DNA of 64,000 nt from Cliona cf. orientalis (lineage: Eukaryota; Porifera; Demospongiae; Clionaida; Clionaidae). The stretch covers positions 5,787,501-5,851,500 of the forward strand of contig OZ005699.1 in the NCBI GenBank assembly GCA_963930775.1, in the 5' to 3' direction. The position numbers and the translations under genes were made by a program. Positions within the stretch are counted from its first letter, which is position 1, and each line of letters opens with the position of its first letter. Below the pieces are notes generated by a model. That model saw nothing but the letters and a program-made list of their open reading frames with translations, searched no databases and was not told the origin of the DNA. Below, piece after piece: positions 1 to 10,220 of this stretch.

Positions 1-299
1 ACTGGACACAATACTCTCGTGTTCAGGAACCAAAGTGATGCACTCCAATTGTAAGTGCTAGTGTAATGCAAACTCGATAAATTATTACGATTAGCTACTT
101 TTTACTGTTAATTGTAGGTGTTTTATCAGTGATAGAGCAGTATTTTTTGGACTATTTTTAGCCCCTATAGTGCTAACAATTACATTCAATATAATTATAT
201 TTATACTTGGCGTATGTGTGCTAATCAAATCAACACGACTAAAGGTTATTCATAACGTAAGGAACATTGTTAAGCTTGTATTATTATTATTATGTGAGT

Positions 300-1770
300 G
301 AATCAAGTACTGGTGGAAACGTATGCAAGCTGATATTAGATGATATGGCAGGAGTTGCCTAGTCTGAGCTACGAGGAAGGGCCCTGAAAGAGTCAAATGT
401 CCACCATTATAACCCATACCACATTTCACATGGTAGGAGTTGACTTCCTGCAGCTTCCGATGTCCATGATAGGAATCAATTTACCGTGGTGTTTATGGAA
501 TATTTCACCAAATGGCCAGAGGTGTTGCAGTACCCAACCAGATAGCCTCGTACACACGCCAGGAAGGAGGAGAAAAGACGGCCTGGTACCTGCTGCATGT
601 GCATGCACCAACTATCTGAAGATTATCTGGGGTGCCGCAAATGACTGTATGCTTGTTTGTCCTCCTCTGATGGCCAAGGGTACAAGACTACACTGATGTG
701 ACATTGTTTGGTTTCCTTGGGGTAGTAGTCGGCGCATGCGCATGCATGACCCCACTAAAAGGGCCTGTGTATGAGGCTACCAACCAGACAACTGAGACCA
801 TTACCCGCTTGTTGGTAAAGGCGACCCTCTCTATCGACTACCATATGAAATCTACTTCATCTCTTCGGCTAGAGTGTGTCATTCCCTGTCATGGAGTGCA
901 AGAGCGACTCCTCTCTGATCGAGGAAAGAACATTCTCTTAATTGTTGCTAGTTCAAGAGGTCTACAAGTTCTGTGGTACTAAGAAAATAAACACATCAGG
1001 GTACCACCCTCAGTGTGACAGTCTTGTTGAGAAATTCAACAACACCTTGTTCAGCATGCTGTCAAAGAGTGTTGGAAAATATGGCCAAGATTGGGACAAG
1101 CACATAGCTACCATATCTGTTGTTTGCATATCGGGTTGCTGTGGAAGAATCCACCAAACACTCGATCATCCTTCTACTTGTTGTATGGTATGAAGGGAGT
1201 CGCCTGCAGATTCCCACTGGTGATGCAGTCCAGGACATGTAGTCTTTCCCAACTATCAGACTACTGTTACTGTCCAACAAAAATTTAATGGTTACCAATC
1301 TATCTGTCACATCTGAACAAAGAGAAGGTACAGCGGATCCGAATCAATAAGTGCAGTACATGCAAGAAGAAGAGTTCCACTTCCACTTTATAGGTTGGAG
1401 ATAGGATTGCGGTGTTCTTCCCTAACCGAGTGAAGGGCAAGGCTTAGAAGTTAGCAAGGCTGTATTTGGTCTGTACAAGGTGCTCTTGCTCACTCTGACA
1501 AGTAAAGTTAGTGCATGATTCGGAAAGTGCATGAGTCAGTCTTTGTCACTCTCTATCGTATTCACTGTAACAGTTGTTATATTAAAATATCTGATAAAGT
1601 ATGGATGGGACATGATGTTGAGCCAGCTAAGGCTAAGATGAGTTCTAAGGGTGCCAAATCTGATGCTACAATTTAGCTTTCATGAGACTCCTGCACCTGC
1701 TATTCCTACTCAAGGTGCCATTACTCGATCCATGCATGAGTCGTAAACTCACTAAGAACTCTGGTACGTG
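300..1770 (+). mobile_element. Decayed Ty3/gypsy retrotransposon, integrase part of pol
   Basis: Pieces of a chromovirus-like integrase can be read in order across three frames. A zinc-binding-like KYWWKRMQADI lies near 310. Catalytic-core motifs follow: VGVDFLQLP near 430, a TKWPEV-like stretch near 510 and LLSDRGKN near 907-935. The TSGYHPQ...LVEKFN block with KYGQDWDKH lies at 990-1110. A GDRIAVFFPN...KGKA stretch (GPY/F-type module) is near 1395-1450, and a QGAITRSM tail of the kind that ends gypsy Pol is near 1710-1735. Frames shift several times and stops interrupt it, so it is not functional. Reverse transcriptase and gag would lie to the left, outside the window. Family assignment is from motif recognition. 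Confidence 0.8.
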
Positions 1771-2061
1771 AACTGAAGTCAATTGTTGAAGCTTGTATCA
1801 CCTTATTATTTGGGTTTTGTTTAGCCTTTGCTTAGTCGTTAGTGATTCACTTGTCGGCTTGTTCCAGTGCACCCACAAGATTGCTTACTGCTGGGGATAA
1901 GATGGAATAGCAAGAAGAGGTAGAGCATGCGCTTATAGAATAACGTGCACCTAATAGCAGAGTGCACTTAGGCCACTCCAATTTTATGTATTGCTTCACG
2001 AGTATGGTGACTCAATACTTTGCCAATTCGATTCATAAAGGTAAATTTGGTGTGGTATAAA

Positions 2062-2300
2062 AGTGTGTACATGTACTTCAGATGCATATCGTGCATAGGC
2101 ACAGTTTCATGTTTATAAAATTGTCAAGATTTTGTGAGAGACAAGAGACCAGCTGTAAGTCAGTGCTGAAATAAATCGAGTGTGTATATGTACTTCAGAT
2201 GCTTATCGTGCGTAGGCACAGTTTCGTGTTTATAAAACTGTAAACATTTTTGTGAGAGACAAGAGACCAGCTGTGAGTCAGTGCTGAAATAAACCGAGTG
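2062..2300 (+). repeat. 118-bp tandem duplication, LTR-like
   Basis: A unit of about 118 bp occurs twice head to tail (about 2062-2179 and 2180-2300) with a few substitutions. Each copy ends in GTGCTGAAATAAA followed by CCGAGTG or TCGAGTG. TATAAAAG sits just upstream at 2056-2063, and the AATAAA looks like a poly(A) signal. Lying 300 bp after the gypsy pol remnant, this may be the R region of its 3' LTR. No second LTR is in view. Confidence 0.5.
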
Positions 2301-2310
2301 CATCATGTGC

Positions 2311-3258
2311 TGATTTTACCCAGTCAAGGATACGCTTGGCTCACTAAGATAGCAGTAGCTAGTGATATTCATATATTATACTTACAAAGTTTAATATAAA
2401 ATTAGAGCTCATAGAGCACATGTGTGCTATGGAAATAATGCATCAAATTTGAGTGGCCTTAACACAGGTGGAAACACAAAATTTAATGAAGCACTATAGT
2501 GTAAAACCTTTGGTGCACAAGCACTAAAGAAGCAATACCTGTCCAACATTACTGGAAGATGCTTACATGGATCCTAGGCTTCCTAGCACAATGTCAGAGT
2601 AGCCACAAGAATGCACATTGCATGCGTGTGATTGCGTAATGTCCAGCAGTATCATTTGTGCTATGCCGTGTCAGCAGTTTATAGCAGCCAAGAAGCTTCT
2701 CTGCCAATGTATTGCGATCAGTGATGAACCAGTTATGTTGTTGCCATGGATCTATAATCGACCATATACACTTTTCGAATTGAAAAGAAGCCATTGCTGT
2801 CTCGTTTGTTCATTGAAAGCTTGCCAGGGAGCGAGGAAGGCAGCAGTGACCGGCAAATAGTGCCAGAACTCTTGAACAAAGTGTTTTAGGGATAGCCTAA
2901 CGGTAAAAACGTTGAAAACACCATAAAGAGCCCTATAAAACTTTCTTGCGACATAAAAATGAGGTACAAGTAGAGTAGGCAGCTGATTTTGTGGTAACAG
3001 AGACAGACAGACAGACAGACAGACACACACAGAACGACTACCGTAACCCTGCGGCACGTGCCTAGGGTTATGATTTCCAGCATAGCTGTGGGGCTTATCC
3101 AACAACATAATATAATATTATGTACATGTACGTGTACATCAAACTTGGTTCTCAGAAAAAACTGTATATGGAGGATTTTCCCAAATCCAGTCACACCCCC
3201 TCCCCCAGAAAAGGAACTATGCATGGATACATAGTTCATACTCCACAAAGGTACTTAC
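2311..3258. other. No gene seen; tetranucleotide microsatellite inside
   Basis: Open frames here are short and unlike any family I know. An (ACAG)n run of about 30 bases lies at 3000-3031. Possible downstream exons of the minus-strand P-loop gene should fall here, but I could not identify one with supported splice sites. Confidence 0.4.
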
Positions 3259-3657
3259 CTTAGGATTCCTGTTGATAGCTGTAGTCACACACCAAGTTTT
3301 ACCACAGCCGAGTGGCCCCACCAATAAATTGAAAAGACCTTTCGTGGAACTAACTTTCCTTGTTGAAGGAGCCGCTACTTTAGTTGAAGAATGGAGAATC
3401 TTATCAACAAAGTCCACAGCTTCCTTTCTTTCCAACACATAGTATGTATTAGGAACTGGTGCAAATTGTCCCTTATGGAGATGCTCCACCACCTTGTGGA
3501 TTTGCATAAATTTTGAAAATTTCCATGCAGCATAATCGTACGCCACATATCCCATGAATGCACCGAATGATATTAGAACACGTCTACTTGTCGGTACTTG
3601 CCAATAACGTCGTATGAGTGACAAGGAAGTCGGGTTACTCTTAGCCATGTTCTTAAG
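3259..3657 (-). CDS. P-loop (Walker A) protein, first coding exon only
   Basis: The minus-strand exon starts with ATG at 3648 and codes for 130 residues. It ends at a GTAAGT donor (GT at 3258-3257) in phase 0. A clear 3' splice site (pyrimidine-rich, ending TTTCCAG, AG at 3659-3658) lies just upstream of the ATG, so there is probably a 5'UTR intron. Residues about 22-43 are moderately hydrophobic, possibly a membrane or mitochondrial segment. Residues about 108-120 carry LLVGPLGCGKT, a good Walker A loop, so an NTPase of the AAA/STAND type is likely. Walker B and later motifs would be on later exons at lower coordinates, which I could not find. It may be an intact gene with long introns or an orphaned exon. 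Substrate unknown. Confidence 0.55.
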
Positions 3658-3852
3658 CTGGAAACAAAGAATACAACATGGAAACCATAAATATACATGT
3701 ATTTATCTTTTATACTCCTGTCTACATGTACTACAATGTTTAAATTATGTGAATTTAAATAATAGATAGTACATCAGGCAAACATTTGCTCCATATTCAT
3801 GTTATATTAGTACTAAGCATACCCATAGTTAGAAATGAACTTTTTATGTATA

Positions 3853-4031
3853 CTGTAATTCGACAATTTTTCGCTTTTAAAAGTTTTTCCATTTTGAGCG
3901 AAGTGATGAACATTTTTTCACGTGATATTACAGCAAATACATGGTGCACGCTTGAAGTTGATGAAAATTTAATATTGCTACACGAAAATTTCTAATAAAA
4001 ATTTTGCAAACAAAATGAACGGGAATTACAG
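3853..4031. mobile_element. Short TIR element with TA target duplication
   Basis: The ends read TACTGTAATTC (3851-3861) and GAATTACAGTA (4023-4033), a perfect 11-bp inverted pair that includes TA on both sides. This fits a mariner-type non-autonomous element of about 180 bp. The AT-rich interior has no coding capacity. Confidence 0.65.
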
Positions 4032-4432
4032 TAGTACCTATGTCTCTTGAACTTGTATTGAATATCTCATTAACTCCAGGCAATTATATCAAAATTCTAC
4101 TATTAATATATAAATTCTACAATAATAGTCTATTCTACAATTCCTTAAAGCCTTTTCAATGAAGTACCTTAAGTTAGTGCAAAACGAGATATATGTAATG
4201 TACATGGATGTAATTTGTTTACCAAGATACTAAACTAAGGACATTCTTGCAAAATACTGCATTATAACTTTATCACTATAGCATTGCATACTGGTAATGT
4301 GATGTGAATGCAAGCTCAGCCAACTACATGCTTAAGAATTATTAAAAAGCTTAGCTGACAGTCTACTGCGACCAGTAATGATCAGCTGTGCTATAAGGAG
4401 CATCATTACATCTATAAACCGCTTTGCGGGCT

Positions 4433-4450
4433 GGGGGGGGGGGGGGGGGG
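4433..4450 (+). repeat. Poly-G tract (18 G)
   Basis: Uninterrupted run of 18 G, followed by CTGTAGCCCCCC. It resembles the poly-G heads of TIR elements elsewhere in the window (40197, 43607). Its length is unlikely to be reliable in an assembly. Confidence 0.9.
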
Positions 4451-4646
4451 CTGTAGCCCCCCATCTTGTCAGCCAAGTGGGCCTAAACCTAGGAAGATAT
4501 TTATTCTACTAGGCATTGACATCTTCAGATTTATGATGTAAAGTCTACTTTACAGCCAAATTAGCATAATAATGGGTATGGTTTGAAGGTGTATTGTGTG
4601 ATCCAAAAAATGTTTTTGCGCACTTTGCACGCAATTTTATTTACAG

Positions 4647-4821
4647 CCCCCCTGTTCAAAAACATCTTCTTACGCCACTGCTTTGAGAAGAAAAGAGATC
4701 CCATCAAGCTCAAGACACCACTCATGGTGTGGAACATGAGCCTGGCCATCTTTAGCATCGTAGCATTGGTACAATTTGCTTCTGGTGCAGTAATACATCG
4801 AATGTTCATAAAGAAGTGATG
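4647..4821 (+). pseudogene. Fatty-acid elongase (ELOVL-like) exon fragment
   Basis: After a TTTATTTACAG acceptor-like site the frame reads through KKRDPIKLKTPLMVWN and then SLAIFSIVALVQ to MFIKK, followed by two stops. In elongases of the ELOVL3/6 group the segment just before and through the first membrane helix has the same layout: a basic residue run, a KLRKPL-like motif, W, then LA.FSI, with similar spacing to a basic end. No HxxHH histidine box or other elongase exon is near, so this is probably a stray or retained exon copy. The identification rests on about 45 residues and memory of the family. Confidence 0.4.
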
Positions 4822-4829
4822 AAGGCCAA

Positions 4830-5357
4830 GATGGTTACTAACTTTGACCATTCATTAAATTTAAATTATCAAAAGAGGCCTAATGGCACCTGGCTTATAA
4901 CGTATAAATATTCTGAGTGTATAGTCTTGCAAAGCTGTGCAAAAAAATCAATATTGTCTACTGAAATGGTGGTGAAACTATTAGAATTAAAGTAACCACT
5001 ACAGGCCCTGGGTGCTTTCCTTTCTTAGTGCTGACCTCGCTTTGAATAAATCTCATTAGGATGTCTTGAGATGAACACATCCCAAGCCTATTCAGTGCCT
5101 AGGTTAGAAACGCAGTACCTCCCTGACTTTCAATTAGATCTGCTATCAGTCTAAATTCGGCACAGATTCAGATGTTAAGCATTCAAGTAGTCCTAGACTT
5201 CTTCCATATCTAGTTTCTGGGGAGGTGATTACACCATTTGAGGCTTAAGACCCTTGATTTCATGTTAACGAAGGTTTGGCAAGGATTATTGCAGTAGGGG
5301 AACCAAACCAGTGACTGGACGATATAAAAGAGTACCACACTTGCATATCTTACAGGT
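4830..5357. other. No gene seen
   Basis: AT-rich sequence without a convincing open frame or repeat structure that I could see. Confidence 0.4.
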
Positions 5358-6730
5358 TACCGTATTGTCTCTAATTTAACGGATATCTCTAATTATCCGG
5401 ACACCATTTCGAATTATTTTTTTACCTCTAATTATACCGGACAGTCAATGAAGTTTGAATTTTTATTGTTCTAATCGTGTTCTAATTCATCGGACACTTC
5501 GAATGCCAACTATTTTCGTGTGCGCTAATTATAGCGGATATTGGCCAAAATAGGTTGATACTTGATGTAAGAGTCATGAAATATGCTTGATCAGCACATT
5601 TTCCTGATTCTATGTGTACATGTATAGTTACAGTGGTGATATGCTTTGGTGACAGTAATGCCTACAGTGCCCCCGGTGTCCTCAGTGTCCCATGCTGTTT
5701 CTGTGAGGCTCTTTGGTGACAGTGGTGCCTGCGGTGCCCCCGGTGTCCTCGGTGTCCATTGATGTTTCTGTGAGGTGCTTTGGTGACAGTGGTGCCTGCG
5801 GTGCCCCTGGTGTCCTCTGTGTCCATTGCTGTTTCTGTGAGGTGCTGTGGTGACAGTAGTGCCTGTGGTGCCTGTGGTGCCTCTGGTGTCCCCGGTGTCC
5901 ATTGCTGTTTCTGTGAGGTGCTTTGGTGACAGTGGTGCCTGCGGTGCCTCTGGTGTCATCGGTGTCTGTTGCTGCTTCCGTGAGGTGCTGCGGTGACAGT
6001 GGTGCCTGCGGTGCCCCTGGTGTCCTCGGTGTCCATTGCTGTTTCAGAGGTGCTGCGGTGCCCCTGGTGTCCTGTGTCTGGTTACTAGTTACCTCGATAG
6101 TAGTAGCTATAGTGCCTCTGGTATCCTTGGTGTATTTCACTTCTGTGAGGTAGTGCTTAGTGCTTTCAGTCTCTTTGGTGTTCTGTTGACAATTGCTAAT
6201 TATTTATGAGGTTCCTATAGTGTCATTGGTGTCTGTAGATGCTCCGTTTCTATTAATTTTGGTACTTTGATGACCATGGTGCTCTTAGTTTCCTGTGTGT
6301 TCGGTTCCCGTAAACTTTATGTTTGTATATTATTATGCCATAATTATAGTGAGATCTATATTTATTGAGCTACATGTAATAGTTTTGGTGTCACTGAGAT
6401 TTAATTCCGTGTTTTCCTCTCTAACTCTCTGCCTTTCATATCAGCTAATACTATACAATGTTTGAATATTTAATTTAACATGAGTAATATTAGTAGCTGT
6501 TAAAAAGTTATTCAGGTCAAATTAAGTATGACTAAGTTTGGTGAACATTCTCTATGCTATTTAACCACAGAAATGTATAACATTCAACCGTTAGCTATAA
6601 TTTTATACTAGCTATCACATGCTTATAAACCAGAAGTCAGAGAGGTATTTATAGACTCATTTTAAAAGTTCAAAACCTGGTACATATTTAGAAGAAAATA
6701 ATATTACATTTTTTTGTCTATAATATTTTC
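5358..6730 (-). repeat. Minisatellite-bearing dispersed element, copy 1 (inverse of copy at 27.2-28.95 kb)
   Basis: One edge begins TACCGTATTGTCTCTAATTT at 5358. Behind it lie about five degenerate copies of TCTAATTnnnCCGGACA up to 5545. From about 5640 to 6140 runs a minisatellite with units of about 57-69 bp; on the minus strand the unit carries ACAGAAACAGCAATGGACAC and CACTGTCACCAAAGC. Unique sequence after it (CTCTCTAACTCTCTGCCTTT near 6419-6440, and further to about 6730) matches the reverse complement of 27.19-27.45 kb. The Thr/Pro/His-rich open frames in the array are by-products of the repeat, not genes. Probably a non-autonomous transposon; class unknown. Confidence 0.7.
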
Positions 6731-6858
6731 TGATGCTTGAAAAATATACATCAGTGGTGTACATGAATAGCTAAAGCTAATACTGGCATGACACCATACA
6801 AATAACTAGTAAGGTAAATAATATTATATTAATAACATAAATTAATAATAAGTTTGGG

Positions 6859-8820
6859 TTATAATAACTGTTTAAATGTGTAAAATGACAGGGCAGTTTG
6901 AGTATTTGTAGATTGAGAATTCCATAAAGAGATGGAGTGAGGAAAGAAAGAGTACAGAAACTGAGAAGTATTTGTTCTGATATTCTCTAATGTGAAGTCG
7001 GTGACCTGCCTAGTGTTGTAGGCAGGTGATTTGACTTGGACAGGAGCTGACTGGCAATCTGTCAAACCATGTACGATTTTGTAGAGATGGCAAAGTTTTG
7101 CTCGTTCACGACGCTCAGCAAGTGATGGGGTTTCTGCTTGAACTAATAGCTCTTGGTAAGGGCAGGACCAATCTCTGAAGCACATGCGCAGAGCAAATTT
7201 TTGTGTTTGTTCGAGAGACTGGATGTCCTTGGCAAGGTATGGGTCCCATACAACAGACGCGTACTCGAGGTGAGGTCGAATAAAAGTCTTGTACAGTCTG
7301 AGTGCAGTTTCAGGCGCACAGAGATGAAACTGGCGATACAAGAGACCTACGAGTCTGCGAGTTTTAGAGCAAATGGTGGTTATATGAGATGACCACGACA
7401 GATCACATGTTAGTTGGATACCCAGATACTTGACAGACTTAACTTGTGTTAAAGCAGTGTTCGAATCGATATAGAGAGTTGGTGGTGGGATAGAACGAAA
7501 ACGCTTACGAGATATTAACATGAAGCAGCATTTGTTGGAGTTAAGTTGAAGGTGGTTGCCAGCCACCCATGTCGAAATGGCAGTAATGTCCGACTGCAGT
7601 ACGATGTAGTCTGCCGGTGAGGAGATTGTGCGGTAGAGCGTCATGTCGTCTGCAAATAGCGTTAGTTTGCTAGGAGCAGACATGAGAGAGGTGACATCGT
7701 TGATGTATACGAGGAAGAGGAGGGGTCCCAAGACAGACCCCTGTGGTACCCCTGAGATAACTGGCACGCTAGAAGATTGATCCCCTCCTACAGCAACAAC
7801 TTGTGATCTGTTCGCAAGATAGCTTTGAATCCATGTTAGCACGTGTTTGTCAAGTTGAAGGTTTGTTAGCTTATTCAGAAGAGGAACGTGGGGTACAGTG
7901 TCAAACGCTTTGCGGAGGTCGAAATACACCGAACAGATTTCATTACCATCGTCGAGTGACTTCAGACAGTCGTGAATTAGTGTGCAGAGGGCGGAAACAG
8001 TTGAGCGGTTGGGCATGAATCCCCATTGGTGAAGGGATATTGGAGAGTTAGTAGCCAGGAAATCGAACAGAAGTGTATAGATATGGCGTTCGAGCACTTT
8101 ACTCACGATGGGCAATATGGAAATTGGGCGATAGTTAGAGGCTAAAGCGGAGTCACCAGACTTGAAGATCGGTGTGATCCGAGCGCACTTCCAGTCCGTC
8201 GGAAAGCGCCCGCTCGTGATCGACAAGTTGAATAGTTTCGTCAGACTCGGTGCGATAAGCACAGCGGTTGACCGCAGCATAATGGCCGATATTTTATCGG
8301 GTCCGGTGGATTTTGCAGGATCGAGGCTCAGCAGTAGGTCCGCGACCTCTTCTTCAGTGCAGAGGAGGTGCGGGGGACATTTGCTTGGATCGAGGCGGGT
8401 TGTTTCGGTCAGAGGACAGAAGGAGTCGTTGAAACAACTGTAAAAGAATTCGTTAAGTAGTAACGCTTTGTCCGAGTTGGAGGTCGCAAGAGTCGGTCCG
8501 TTCTTCAGGGCCGGGATTGAGCTTTCTTGTCTCCGGATTAGCTTGACTGCTTTCCAAAAGTCTTTTTGAGACGAGTGACCTAGATTGCGAAAGTATTTAG
8601 ATTTACTTGTCCGTAGCATGGCAACAACTCGGTTTCTTACACATTTGTATTTTGTTACAGCAGCTTCCATCTTCGTCTTGCTGGCGGCACGAAATAGCGT
8701 GTTCCTTTTCCTCATCAGCTGAATGATGGGTTTTGTTAACCAGGGTAGATTCTTTCGCGGCTTTAGAGTCGAGCTTGGTATGCACAAGTCCATGATACGG
8801 AGCGCCATGTTGACCAGCAC
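6859..8820 (-). CDS. LINE ORF segment: reverse transcriptase
   Basis: 653 residues. The RT order is clear: ARITPIFKSGD and NYRPISILPIVSKVLE (motifs 1-2), WGFMPNRSTVSAL, VYFDLRKAFDTVPH (motif A, catalytic Asp), SGVPQGSVLGPLLFLVYIND (motif B), LTLFADDMTLY (motif C, FADD catalytic pair) and VKYLGIQL (motif E). A thumb-like region with RPHLEYASVVWDP follows. The N-terminal part (PWLTKPIIQLMRKRN, FRNLGHSSQKDFWKAV) is the usual linker after the endonuclease in this LINE group. The frame is open throughout. The first Met may not be a true start, because the frame continues the endonuclease after a one-base shift. Confidence 0.9.
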   Translation of the reverse strand: MLVNMALRIMDLCIPSSTLKPRKNLPWLTKPIIQLMRKRNTLFRAASKTKMEAAVTKYKCVRNRVVAMLRTSKSKYFRNLGHSSQKDFWKAVKLIRRQESSIPALKNGPTLATSNSDKALLLNEFFYSCFNDSFCPLTETTRLDPSKCPPHLLCTEEEVADLLLSLDPAKSTGPDKISAIMLRSTAVLIAPSLTKLFNLSITSGRFPTDWKCARITPIFKSGDSALASNYRPISILPIVSKVLERHIYTLLFDFLATNSPISLHQWGFMPNRSTVSALCTLIHDCLKSLDDGNEICSVYFDLRKAFDTVPHVPLLNKLTNLQLDKHVLTWIQSYLANRSQVVAVGGDQSSSVPVISGVPQGSVLGPLLFLVYINDVTSLMSAPSKLTLFADDMTLYRTISSPADYIVLQSDITAISTWVAGNHLQLNSNKCCFMLISRKRFRSIPPPTLYIDSNTALTQVKSVKYLGIQLTCDLSWSSHITTICSKTRRLVGLLYRQFHLCAPETALRLYKTFIRPHLEYASVVWDPYLAKDIQSLEQTQKFALRMCFRDWSCPYQELLVQAETPSLAERRERAKLCHLYKIVHGLTDCQSAPVQVKSPAYNTRQVTDFTLENIRTNTSQFLYSFFPHSISLWNSQSTNTQTALSFYTFKQLL

Positions 8821-9770
8821 TCATCCACGTCTGCATTCAGAAAGACTGAGTCCCAGTCGATCTCGGCAATCATATCGAGGGCCAAATTGAAGTCCGCATA
8901 ATCGTATCTCCAGATTTTCTTAGCCCTTCTTATAGGGACCGGCTTAGTCTTGAGATTTTGTAGCGAGAACAGGATCCCATTGTGGTCGGAGTTGGCTAGT
9001 GGAGGCAGAGTTTCGCATGATGATAAGGCCTCAGGTGACGACAGAAAAATTAAGTCAATGAGAGAATTAGAGCAGTGGGTGGGTGAAGTAACAACTTGTG
9101 TGAGACAGAAGCTAGAAGTAACCGTATGCAATTTAGAAAACAAAGGGTGAGTATTGTCTAAAAAATTAACATTAAAGTCTCCCATGAGTACAAAATTAGA
9201 AAGTAACAGGGTTTCAACATGGGTAAACAGAGTGGTTAAAAGAGTATCAAAAATACCATAAGGGCTACTGGGAGGTCTGTAAAACAGGGCTATAGTTATG
9301 GGTGTTACTGTTGTAAAGATAGAAACAATTAAGAGTTCAAGGTCAGGTGAACCAGAATACAAAATGTTATGGCTATAGCATGTATTAACATAAATTAGCA
9401 CTCCACCACCATGTCTATTTCGATCCAGGCGAATTATTTCATAGTCCTGAATACGTAATTCACTGTTTAGAATATCAATATTGGTCCACGTTTCTACGAT
9501 ACAGATAATGTCGGGTGTGTATAGAGCACAGGCAACACGGAGGTGGTCAATTTTGGGCAATAGGCTGCGAGCATTAAAGTACAGAACAGAAAATTTAGGC
9601 AAGTAGGGCGTGCAGGAGGTTGATGGAGTTATTAATGCATGTTTGGTACTATAGCACAAGTACTGTAGTATATAATATAATATTACTATAATATACAATG
9701 AGACAAAAGTACGGTGATAACAAGAATTTGAAACATCAGGTGGCAATTGAGTGAGATTTACTATGCTCAA
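8763..9770 (-). CDS. LINE ORF segment: apurinic/apyrimidinic-type endonuclease
   Basis: 335 residues. After an N-terminal hydrophobic stretch, the endonuclease fold is recognisable from FSVLYFNARSLLPK through IICIVETW (catalytic Glu), GGGVLIYV, ALFYRPPSS, FVLMGDFNVNFL (catalytic Asp and Asn), SLIDLIF and ANSDHNGI (catalytic His with its Asp). All expected active-site motifs are present and in order. The frame ends at 8763, overlapping the reverse transcriptase frame by about 58 bp. The two probably formed one polyprotein, split by a single indel near 8810. This enzyme would nick target DNA to prime reverse transcription. Confidence 0.85.
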   Translation of the reverse strand: MSIVNLTQLPPDVSNSCYHRTFVSLYIIVILYYILQYLCYSTKHALITPSTSCTPYLPKFSVLYFNARSLLPKIDHLRVACALYTPDIICIVETWTNIDILNSELRIQDYEIIRLDRNRHGGGVLIYVNTCYSHNILYSGSPDLELLIVSIFTTVTPITIALFYRPPSSPYGIFDTLLTTLFTHVETLLLSNFVLMGDFNVNFLDNTHPLFSKLHTVTSSFCLTQVVTSPTHCSNSLIDLIFLSSPEALSSCETLPPLANSDHNGILFSLQNLKTKPVPIRRAKKIWRYDYADFNLALDMIAEIDWDSVFLNADVDECWSTWRSVSWTCAYQARL

Positions 9771-10220
9771 TTGTATTTTTCTTTGTATACACTATGCCAG
9801 GTGGTAAGGGTACTTAATTGAACTTTCACACGATTTTCTGGTAAAGGTCGTCACACTCGCTGTTTACACCGCATTATTGAATTCTAATTATTCGTGAACC
9901 TGCACTCATCGAAACTACGCCCATTTGGGAAAGAGAACTATTGCTGACTTGTGTCACTTCGCATTGCGTTGCGGTTTTGAGCATTTGTTTACTATTGTTC
10001 GCTAGTCTAGTGCCCAACCCCCTTTATGCAGGAGAAGAATGAGAAGGTATATAATATGTATAATATATATGTTTGTAAAAGTAGTACAGCTATCAGTAAT
10101 GTTGTATAATTTACTGAATATGATACACAGCTCTCTAGGGTAGGAGTAGAGTTTAACACTTGTGATGCACTATGTCAAGGGCTATCAAGACCCCCCCCCC
10201 CTCAAATTTTGTTCCTATAG

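Larger units (their letters stand above)
6800..9780 (-). mobile_element. Nearly complete non-LTR retrotransposon (CR1/L2/jockey-like LINE)
   Basis: The element lies on the minus strand and holds an APE-type endonuclease followed by a reverse transcriptase, in overlapping frames. Beyond the stop at 6859 is an AT-rich tail with TTATTAATAT-like units that may be the 3' end. The 5' boundary is not clear: sequence up to about 10,000 could be its 5'UTR. Only one frame interruption is obvious, which suggests fairly recent insertion. Clade placement (jockey superfamily) is from motif style only. Confidence 0.8.

Noticed and set aside
2752-3248. Minus-strand frames of 118-120 residues as next exons of the P-loop gene
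   Set aside because: They run through a microsatellite, show no P-loop-family motifs, and no matching acceptor in the right phase was found.
5591-6153. Long Thr/Pro/His-rich open frames on both strands
   Set aside because: They lie in the minisatellite, recur in several frames, and change with unit number; repeat artefacts.
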